The notes under the pieces were generated by a model that ran no database searches, was not told where the DNA came from, and was given only the letters and a program-made list of their open reading frames with translations. The position numbers and the translations under genes are program-made. DNA of 20,118 bases from NCBI GenBank assembly GCA_005885165.1, contig VAXR01000026.1, positions 1-20,118 on the forward strand, in the 5' to 3' direction. Positions 15,261-20,118 of this stretch are shown here, one piece after another (the stretch's first letter is position 1; every line of letters starts with the position of its first letter). This DNA is from Actinomycetota bacterium (GTDB taxonomy: Bacteria; Actinomycetota; Thermoleophilia; Solirubrobacterales; Thermoleophilaceae).

Positions 15261-15773
15261 CTAGGTATCGAGCAGGTTCGCCCCCGATCGCACGCGGCCC
15301 GCCGAGACGAGGGCTGGCAGCTCGGCGACGCCCACTGCGCGCGCTCTCTCCTCGGCCGCGGCGAGCGCGTCGCTGACCGACCGGCTCTCGATGCCCTTGA
15401 GGACGGCCCGCGGGTGGAGCTCGCACGCGGCCGCGGCGAGCAACACGTTGTCCACGACGCTCAGGTCCCGGCCCGCGGCAAACGCCTGCCGCATCGCGGC
15501 GAGCGAGAACGCGACGACGCGGCCCGACTGCTTCGCGAACGTGGCGGCGAGCGTCGCATTGCGCGAGTCGAACGGGAACGGATCGGGCCAGCGGACGGGC
15601 GGCAGGCCGGCATCCGAGGCGCGCCGCTCGACCTCCGCACGATCGACGCCGACCGGCTCGCGAGCCTGGATCGGGATCCAGTCCGGCACCGGCTCGACGA
15701 CCGCGTTCACGCGCTCGGCGGCCAGCCAGCACCAGGGCGAGCCGACGTCGAGGAAGAAAAGCGGCCGGTCGAT
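15261..15773 (-). CDS. DsbA / 2-hydroxychromene-2-carboxylate isomerase-like thioredoxin-fold protein, start codon uncertain
   Basis: The frame reads PLFFLDVGSPWCWLAAERV near its start, the first strand and active-site helix of DsbA/HCCA-isomerase-like proteins. WPDPFPFDSRNATLAATFAKQSGR and FAAGRDLSVVDNVLLAAAA match the helical insertion domain of that family. The product would act on a glutathione-like or thiol-linked substrate or as a thiol redox protein; the function is not determined. No ATG, GTG or TTG precedes the conserved strand in this frame: a TGA lies at 15803-15801 and the first canonical start is GTG 15710, which would remove the strand and the SPWC motif. I give ATC 15773 as a placeholder start, just inside the lpd end. 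An 8-bp tandem duplication at 15781-15796 lies in the gap. The gene could use a rare start, be broken or contain an error. Confidence 0.55.
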   Translation of the reverse strand: MDRPLFFLDVGSPWCWLAAERVNAVVEPVPDWIPIQAREPVGVDRAEVERRASDAGLPPVRWPDPFPFDSRNATLAATFAKQSGRVVAFSLAAMRQAFAAGRDLSVVDNVLLAAAACELHPRAVLKGIESRSVSDALAAAEERARAVGVAELPALVSAGRVRSGANLLDT

Positions 15774-15780
15774 CGCTCGG

Positions 15781-15796
15781 TCTAGCCGTCTAGCCG
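15781..15796. repeat. 8-bp tandem duplication (TCTAGCCG twice) at the lpd stop
   Basis: TCTAGCCG occurs twice in direct succession and spans the lpd stop codon and the presumed start region of the DsbA-like gene. On the minus strand this gives two in-line TAG-containing copies. It may be a recent slippage event. Confidence 0.8.
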
Positions 15797-17172
15797 TGGA
15801 TCAGCCAGCCGTCCGCGGCGCGGGCGGCCTCCATCACGGCCTCGGCGAAGGCCGGGTGCGGGTGGATCGTGTGCGCCACCTCCGAGTAGCCGCCCTCCAG
15901 CACCTGCGCGTTCACGAGCTCCTGGATCAGGTCGGCGGCCTTCACGCACACGATGTGGCCGCCGAGCAGCTCGCCGTACTCGGCGTCGCCCACGATCTTG
16001 ATCATCCCGGTGCGGTCGCCGTAGACCGTCGGCGCGCCGACTGCTCCCACGGGCACCTTGCCGACGACAACGTCGCGCCCGGCATCGCGCGCCTCCTTCT
16101 CGGTCATGCCGAAGCTCGCGACCTGCGGGTGGCAGAACGTTGCCGCGGGGACGAAGCGGTAGTCGATCGGCTGGGTCTCCTTGCCGGCGGCGTCCTCGAC
16201 CGCGATCACCCCCTCGTCCGATGCCTTGTGCGCGAGCGCCGGGCCGGGCACCGCGTCGCCGATCGCGTAGACGCCCTCGCGCGAGGTGCGCATGGCGCCG
16301 TCGACCTGGATGAGCCCGCTGTCGTCGGTCTTCACGCCGGCGTCCTCGATGCCGAGCGCCTCGAGATCGGGGCCGCGCCCGGCGGCGATGCAGACGTAGT
16401 CGAAGGAGCGCTCCTCGCCGCCCCAGGCGAGCTTCACGTCGTCCTTCGACGCCTTCGCCGACTCGATCTTCGCGCCGGTCACGATCTCGACGTTCTGCTT
16501 GCCGATCTCGCGCGCGCAGGTGCGGGCGATCTCCTCGTCCTCGAGCGGCAGTATCTGGTCGAGCGCCTCGAGCAGCACGACGTCGGTGCCCAGACGGCCG
16601 AACGCGGAGGCCACCTCCGTGCCCGAGGCGCCCGCGCCGATCACCGCGAGGCTGCCCGGCAGCTCGTCCAGTGCCCACGCCGTCTCGGTGCCGAGCACCC
16701 GGCCGCCGAACTTCAGCCCGAGCACCGGCTTGGGGACCGAGCCGACGGCGATCACGACCTTCTCCGCCTCGATCTCCTCGCCGTCCTTCTGGGCGCCGAT
16801 CCGCACGCTGGCATCGTCGGTGAGCGCACCGTGGCCCTCGATCAGCTCGATCTTGTTCTTGTCGAAGAGGAAGCTCACGCCGCTGGTCAGCGTCTTGACG
16901 ACCTTCTCCCGGTGGGCGGCGACGCCCGAGAAGTCCACCGACGTCCCCTCGACCTCGATCCCGAACGATCCGGCGTCCTCCACCTCGGTCTTGACGTCCG
17001 CCGCGCGCAGGACGGCCTTGGCGGGGATGCAGGCGTAGTTGAGGCAGCGCCCGCCCACGCGGTCCTTCTCCACTACGGCGGTCTTCATGCCGAGCTGCGC
17101 GGCGCGGATGGCGGCCACGTAGCCACCCGGCCCCGAGCCGATGACCACACAGTCGAAGCTCCTGTCCGCCAT
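15790..17172 (-). CDS. lpd: Dihydrolipoyl dehydrogenase (E3)
   Basis: E3 reoxidises the dihydrolipoyl arm of E2 and passes electrons through FAD to NAD. The 460-residue product has the FAD-binding GSGPGGYVAA (12-21), the redox disulfide GGRCLNYACIPAK (40-52, Cys43 and Cys48), an NAD-binding VIGAGASGTEVASAFGRLG, a second FAD contact YAIGDAVPG, and the C-terminal HPHPAFAEA with His439 and Glu444. The cysteine motif differs from the common GGTCLNVGCIPSK at several positions but keeps the CX4C spacing. ATG 17172 lies 9 nt after a TAGCCT box. It stands upstream of the DsbA-like gene and the E1/E2 genes on the same strand, so it may share transcripts with them, although E1-alpha appears to have its own promoter. 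Confidence 0.97.
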   Translation of the reverse strand: MADRSFDCVVIGSGPGGYVAAIRAAQLGMKTAVVEKDRVGGRCLNYACIPAKAVLRAADVKTEVEDAGSFGIEVEGTSVDFSGVAAHREKVVKTLTSGVSFLFDKNKIELIEGHGALTDDASVRIGAQKDGEEIEAEKVVIAVGSVPKPVLGLKFGGRVLGTETAWALDELPGSLAVIGAGASGTEVASAFGRLGTDVVLLEALDQILPLEDEEIARTCAREIGKQNVEIVTGAKIESAKASKDDVKLAWGGEERSFDYVCIAAGRGPDLEALGIEDAGVKTDDSGLIQVDGAMRTSREGVYAIGDAVPGPALAHKASDEGVIAVEDAAGKETQPIDYRFVPAATFCHPQVASFGMTEKEARDAGRDVVVGKVPVGAVGAPTVYGDRTGMIKIVGDAEYGELLGGHIVCVKAADLIQELVNAQVLEGGYSEVAHTIHPHPAFAEAVMEAARAADGWLIHG

Positions 17173-17181
17173 CGCCGCGGG

Positions 17182-17187
17182 AGGCTA
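17182..17187 (-). promoter_or_regulatory. -10-like box TAGCCT for lpd
   Basis: TAGCCT ends 9 nt before the lpd ATG in the 53-nt gap after the membrane protein gene. No Shine-Dalgarno sequence is seen. Confidence 0.4.
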
Positions 17188-17225
17188 TTACGAGGCGCTC
17201 GCGAAGCCGTCGCGCCGTGCGCCCG

Positions 17226-17774
17226 TCACCGCGGCCTGCGCTCCGGCATCTGGATGCGGGCCAGCGACTTCACGAGGAACCAGAAGAGGGTGGCGGCGGG
17301 AGCGATCACCGCGAGCGCGATGATGACCGTCACGACGTTCGACGCCGCGAAGACCAGCACGCCGAAGAGCAGGATCAGGATCGCGAGGATCGCCTGCATG
17401 CCGAGGACCGCCCAGTAGCGCGCGCGCCACATGCCCCAGGCCGCAACCCCCATGAGGCACGAGTAGGCCAGCACACCGGTGATCGCGGGCCGGCGGTGGC
17501 CGATCTTCGTTCCCGCCGCGAACGCGATCACGTTGGCCAGGGCAAGCGCGGCGGCCACGACAGCCGCGATCGTCACCGCCTTTGGCCGCTCGCCCTCGCG
17601 GAGCGGAACCAGCTTCGCGCGCGCCTCCGCGTCCTTGATCGCCGAGCGCGGCGGCCGCCGCGCGGGCGCCCGCGGCACCGTCGGCTCGCGCGGCTGCGAC
17701 GGCGTCCGACCGGACTTCGCGGCCCGGGGTGTGCCCGCGGCCTCGTGCTCGCGGCGTCTAGCCCGGCGTCCCAA
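17226..17774 (-). CDS. Four-helix membrane protein with basic, Pro-rich N-terminus, unknown function
   Basis: From TTG 17774 the product has 182 residues. Residues 1-64 are polar, rich in Arg, Pro and Ala and probably disordered and cytoplasmic. Four hydrophobic helices follow at about 66-87, 97-116, 120-142 and 146-168, with a basic C-terminus. No family is recognised. The TTG is preferred because GGAAGG lies 6 nt before it inside the end of thiE, one of the few clear Shine-Dalgarno sequences in the window; an in-frame ATG at 17810 would add 12 residues. It overlaps thiE by 17 nt, so it is probably translated by coupling to it. A link with thiamine is not implied by its sequence. Confidence 0.75.
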   Translation of the reverse strand: MGRRARRREHEAAGTPRAAKSGRTPSQPREPTVPRAPARRPPRSAIKDAEARAKLVPLREGERPKAVTIAAVVAAALALANVIAFAAGTKIGHRRPAITGVLAYSCLMGVAAWGMWRARYWAVLGMQAILAILILLFGVLVFAASNVVTVIIALAVIAPAATLFWFLVKSLARIQMPERRPR

Positions 17775-18426
17775 CGGTTGCCTTCCGCTCGATGGCCGCC
17801 CGCAGGGCACGGGCGGCGCTCTCGGGATCGCTCGCGTCGCGGATCGCGCGTACCACGGCGAGCCGGCGGGCGCCAGCCGCGACCACCGACGGCGCGTTCG
17901 CGGCGTCGATCCCGCCGATGGCGAACCACGGCTTGGACGCGTGCGCCGCGGCGTGCTCGACCAGCTCGAGCCCGACAGGCGGCCGGCCCGGCTTCGTCGG
18001 AGTGGCGAAGACCGGCCCGACCCCGAGGTAGTCGGCCGCGGAGCGCTCGGCCGCCGCGATCTGCTCCGGCGAATGCGTGGAGACCCCGATCAGCAGGTCA
18101 TCGCCGAACTCGCGGCGGACCTCGTCCGCGCGCTCGTCCCCCTGCCCCAAGTGGACGCCGTCCGCGCCGCACGCGAGCGCCAGGTCCGGCCGGTCATTGA
18201 CGACGAACAGGGCGCCGCTCGCGTAGCAGGCGGCGCGGAGCTCGCGGCCGGCCGCCACGATGCGCTCGTCCGGCGCTTCCTTGTCGCGGAGCTGCACCGC
18301 GTCCACACCGCCTTGGATGGCGGCTGCGGCGAGCTCCGCGGCGGCAACGCCCCCCGCCTCGCTCTCGAGGATCAGGTATAGGCGCGCGTCGCGCAGCTTC
18401 GTCCTCGGATCGGCGCGTCTGCCCAT
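17758..18426 (-). CDS. thiE: Thiamine-phosphate synthase ThiE
   Basis: ThiE joins the pyrimidine (HMP-PP) and thiazole phosphate halves to make thiamine phosphate. The 222-residue TIM barrel shows QLRDK (45-49), VVNDRPDLA (75-83), GVHLGQ (90-95), GPVFATPTKPG (137-147) and AIGGID (169-174), all conserved phosphate and substrate-binding segments. Length is normal. ATG 18426 has a weak CAGGAT 6 nt upstream. It is transcribed away from the riboswitch-controlled thiO-thiS genes and I see no riboswitch in front of it. The product feeds the cofactor of the E1 enzyme encoded nearby. Confidence 0.96.
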   Translation of the reverse strand: MGRRADPRTKLRDARLYLILESEAGGVAAAELAAAAIQGGVDAVQLRDKEAPDERIVAAGRELRAACYASGALFVVNDRPDLALACGADGVHLGQGDERADEVRREFGDDLLIGVSTHSPEQIAAAERSAADYLGVGPVFATPTKPGRPPVGLELVEHAAAHASKPWFAIGGIDAANAPSVVAAGARRLAVVRAIRDASDPESAARALRAAIERKATVGTPG

Positions 18427-18460
18427 GTGCTGATCCTGACAGAGCGCCCACCGATCCCTC

Positions 18461-18466
18461 TATGCT
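18461..18466 (+). promoter_or_regulatory. -10-like box TATGCT for the DUF6458-like gene
   Basis: TATGCT ends 8 nt before ATG 18475. CTGACA at 18436-18441 resembles a -35 box with a 19-nt spacer. The 48-nt interval is shared with the divergent thiE start. Confidence 0.5.
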
Positions 18467-18474
18467 CCCGAGCG

Positions 18475-18699
18475 ATGACGATCGGCACTTCGATAGTGAT
18501 GATCGCCGCGGGCGCCATCCTGAAGTACGCCGTCACCGCACACGTCTCGGCGATCGACCTTCAGACCGTGGGCACGATCCTGATGATCGTCGGGATCCTC
18601 GGCCTGATCATCTCGCTGATGTACACGTTCGCGTGGAGCGGCCGCGGTCGCCGGCCGGACTACTACGACGAGCAGCCTCCGCGTCCGCCGCGTTACTGA
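18475..18699 (+). CDS. Small two-helix membrane protein, DUF6458-like
   Basis: The 74-residue product has two hydrophobic segments (about 3-22 and 31-53) joined by VSAIDLQTVG, and a polar tail RGRRPDYYDEQPPRPPRY. The pattern of a first helix with GAIL, then V-x-x-D-L-Q-T-V-G and a second helix of the IMIVG(I/V)LGL type is what I recall of actinobacterial DUF6458 proteins; this is from memory and no search was possible. Function is unknown. The ATG follows a -10-like box by 8 nt. It lies alone between thiE and the TPP riboswitch. Confidence 0.8.
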   Translation: MTIGTSIVMIAAGAILKYAVTAHVSAIDLQTVGTILMIVGILGLIISLMYTFAWSGRGRRPDYYDEQPPRPPRY

Positions 18700-18735
18700 G
18701 CACGGATCGCAGCCTCCGCGACGCCACCCGTCCTC

Positions 18736-18741
18736 TACCCT
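18736..18741 (+). promoter_or_regulatory. -10-like box TACCCT for the TPP riboswitch-thiO-thiS transcript
   Basis: TACCCT would place the RNA start about 7 nt downstream, near 18748, which is immediately before the riboswitch aptamer. The TTGACA overlapping its end (18741-18746) has no -10 partner at 17 nt and is probably chance. Confidence 0.45.
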
Positions 18742-18749
18742 TGACACAG

Positions 18750-18840
18750 CAACGGGAGCTCGGAGAGACCGGGCTGAGAGGGCGGCTGCGTCGCCGCCGA
18801 CCGTGGACCTGATCCGGGTAATGCCGGCGTAGGCAGCGAT
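18750..18840 (+). promoter_or_regulatory. TPP riboswitch (THI element) upstream of thiO-thiS
   Basis: The conserved blocks of the thiamine-diphosphate aptamer are present in order: CTGAGA (18774-18779), a GGCGGC/GCCGCC hairpin (18781-18798), ACCTGATC (18807-18814), GGGTAATGCC (18816-18825) and GCGTAGGCA (18827-18835). It senses TPP and should lower thiO-thiS expression when TPP is abundant. Between aptamer and gene, GCGCG (18843-18847) can pair with CGCGC (18866-18870), closing the Shine-Dalgarno GAAGGGAG in a loop, while GCGG/CCGC (18845-18848, 18853-18856) could form instead. There is no U-tract, so control of translation is more likely than termination; that mechanism is inference. Confidence 0.93.
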
Positions 18841-18871
18841 CGGCGCGGCTCACCGCAGAAGGGAGCGCGCA

Positions 18872-20026
18872 ATGGCAGCGCCCAGGGGGCGCATCCACGA
18901 GGTAGTGGTGGTCGGCGGAGGGATCGTCGGCCTTGCGTGCGCGTGGCGGATCGCGCAGAGCGGCGCGTCGGTGCTCGTGGTCGAGCGCGAGGAGCCCGGT
19001 GCGGGGGCATCCGGTGTGGCCGCCGGGATGCTGGCGCCGGTGACGGAGGCGGAGTTCGGCGAGGAGACGCTGCTTCGGCTCAACCTCGAGGGCGCCGCGG
19101 CGTGGCCCGCGTTCGCCGCCGAGCTGTCCGAGCGCACCGGCATCGACCTCGAGTACCGGCAGTCGGGCGCGCTCGTCGTGGCGGTGGACCCGGACGACGT
19201 CGGGGAGCTTCGCCGCCTGAACGAGCTCCAGACAGCGCTTGGGCTCGACGCCGAGTGGAAGAGCGGTCGCGAGTGCCGGCGGCTCGAGCCGGGACTCTCG
19301 CCGAGGATCAGAGGCGGCACGCTGGCGCCGGCGGACCACCACGTCGACCCGCGTGCCGTCGTGAGCGCCCTGCGCGAGGCGCTCCTCGCCGAGGGCGGCG
19401 AGATCCGCTCAGGCGTGGCGGTCGAGGCCGTCGAGCAGTCCGGCACAGCCGTGGCGGGCGTTCGCACCGGCGATGGCCCGATCCCGGCCGACGCGGTCGT
19501 CGTGGCGGCGGGCGCGCGCAGCGCGGAGCTCGGCGTGCCCGATTCGCCGCCCGTCCGGCCCGTGAAGGGCCAGATCCTGAGGCTGCGCGGCGCGCCGGAG
19601 CGGCCGCCGGCGACCCGCATCGTGCGAACGCCGCGCTGTTACGTGGTCTCCAGGCCGGGCGGCGAGGTCGTCGTCGGGGCGACCGTCGAAGAGCGTGGAT
19701 TCGACCTGACGGTCACCGCCGGTGCCGTGCACCGGCTGCTCGAGGCCGCCTGGGAGGTCCTTCCCGACATCGAGGAGCGGGAGCTCGTCGAGGCCCGCGC
19801 GGGTCTGCGCCCGGGAACCCCTGACAACTGCCCGGTTGTGGGCGCAGGTTCGCTGGCCGGGCTCTTCTGGGCGACCGGCCATCACAGAAACGGCGTGCTG
19901 CTCGCGCCGATCACCGCGTCGGCGATCGCCGCCCTCATCGCGCGAGACCAGTCCGAGAGCGCCCTCGCTCCGTTCTCGCCGGACCGCTTCGCGAAAGCCG
20001 CCCAGCTCGCGGGGAGCGCGACATGA
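18872..20026 (+). CDS. thiO: Glycine oxidase ThiO (FAD-dependent)
   Basis: ThiO oxidises glycine to dehydroglycine, the amine source for the thiazole ring of thiamine. The 384-residue DAO-family flavoprotein begins with the FAD-binding VVVVGGGIVGLACAWRIA (11-28), followed by GASGVAAGMLAP (45-56), which is typical of ThiO. DHHVDPRAVVSAL and the late PGTPDNCPVVG and TGHHRNGVLLAP segments fit the family's substrate domain and FAD contacts. ATG 18872 has the Shine-Dalgarno run AGAAGGGAG 6 nt upstream. It lies directly behind the TPP riboswitch and overlaps thiS by 4 nt (ATGA), so the pathway role is well supported by context as well as sequence. Confidence 0.95.
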   Translation: MAAPRGRIHEVVVVGGGIVGLACAWRIAQSGASVLVVEREEPGAGASGVAAGMLAPVTEAEFGEETLLRLNLEGAAAWPAFAAELSERTGIDLEYRQSGALVVAVDPDDVGELRRLNELQTALGLDAEWKSGRECRRLEPGLSPRIRGGTLAPADHHVDPRAVVSALREALLAEGGEIRSGVAVEAVEQSGTAVAGVRTGDGPIPADAVVVAAGARSAELGVPDSPPVRPVKGQILRLRGAPERPPATRIVRTPRCYVVSRPGGEVVVGATVEERGFDLTVTAGAVHRLLEAAWEVLPDIEERELVEARAGLRPGTPDNCPVVGAGSLAGLFWATGHHRNGVLLAPITASAIAALIARDQSESALAPFSPDRFAKAAQLAGSAT

Positions 20027-20118
20027 GGGTCCTGATCAACGGCGACCCGACGGAGCTACCGGAGCGGACTACGGTCGCCGACGTCGTGGTCGCGAGCGGG
20101 GCGTCCCCCGACGGGCGC
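20023..20118 (+). CDS. thiS: Sulfur carrier protein ThiS (3' end cut by window)
   Basis: The visible 32 residues, beginning MRVLINGDPTELPERTTVAD, match the beta-grasp start of ThiS, the small protein whose C-terminal Gly-Gly carries sulfur to the thiazole synthase ThiG. The C-terminus is beyond the window. The ATG overlaps the thiO stop (ATGA), so translation is coupled. thiG would be the expected next gene. Confidence 0.9.
   Translation, partial: MRVLINGDPTELPERTTVADVVVASGASPDGR

Noticed and set aside
15391..17418. A 675-residue plus-strand open frame opposite lpd and the DsbA-like gene.
   Set aside because: Same low-complexity antisense composition; lpd is unambiguous on the minus strand.
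18741..18746. TTGACA as the -35 box of the thiO promoter.
   Set aside because: The hexamer 17 nt downstream is AGAGAC and would start the RNA inside the aptamer; TACCCT at 18736-18741 places the start correctly before it.

Overview
The window is about 20 kb of GC-rich, gene-dense bacterial chromosome with short intergenic gaps and frequent 1-8 nt gene overlaps. GTG and TTG starts, a DUF6458-type small membrane protein and the flavoprotein cysteine motif in lpd suggest an actinobacterium, probably of the Thermoleophilia (Gaiellales or Solirubrobacterales). That placement is inference from sequence style; no rRNA or marker tree is available here. I see no phage, transposon, CRISPR array, tRNA or rRNA. 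No gene-free stretch exceeds about 175 bases.

Layout from left to right. (1) 1-503, minus: the N-terminal part of an exported or anchored alpha/beta hydrolase with an aspartate nucleophile elbow. It is divergent from 615-2731, plus, a coupled pair: a Tat-type phosphoesterase (phospholipase C/acid phosphatase family) and a secreted RTX-type calcium-binding repeat protein. (2) 6471 down to 2744, minus: lipB-lipA, then rhomboid protease, a 57-aa membrane protein and a D-Ala-D-Ala carboxypeptidase. (3) 6536-7150, plus: an unknown three-helix membrane protein, divergent from lipB. (4) 9690 down to 7185, minus: polyphosphate kinase 2 and a GT-C-like polytopic membrane protein. (5) 9743-10804, plus: an enolase-superfamily protein of the muconate-lactonizing type. 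(6) 11370-10864, minus: a small secreted four-cysteine protein. (7) 17172 down to 11415, minus: a 2-oxoacid dehydrogenase locus, lpd, a DsbA/HCCA-isomerase-like protein, E1-alpha, E1-beta and E2. (8) 18426-17226, minus: thiE and a membrane protein. (9) Plus: a DUF6458-like protein (18475), then a TPP riboswitch, thiO and the start of thiS, running off the right edge.

Two functional themes connect. The lipB-lipA pair makes the lipoyl cofactor that E2 carries (Lys43) and that Lpd reoxidises, so cofactor synthesis and its main client lie within 12 kb. E1 needs thiamine diphosphate, and thiE, thiO and thiS lie just beyond, the latter two behind a TPP riboswitch.

The most notable non-coding signal is a recurring -10-like hexamer, TANNNT, ending 7-9 nt before the start codon of most genes that head a transcription unit. 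This implies largely leaderless transcription and helps choose starts (for example E1-alpha at 15085 and rhomboid at a TTG at 4768). The most notable coding oddity is the DsbA-like gene between lpd and pdhA. Its family-like N-terminal strand is encoded upstream of the only canonical start codon, next to an 8-bp tandem duplication. I did not find a convincing wholly new multi-gene system.
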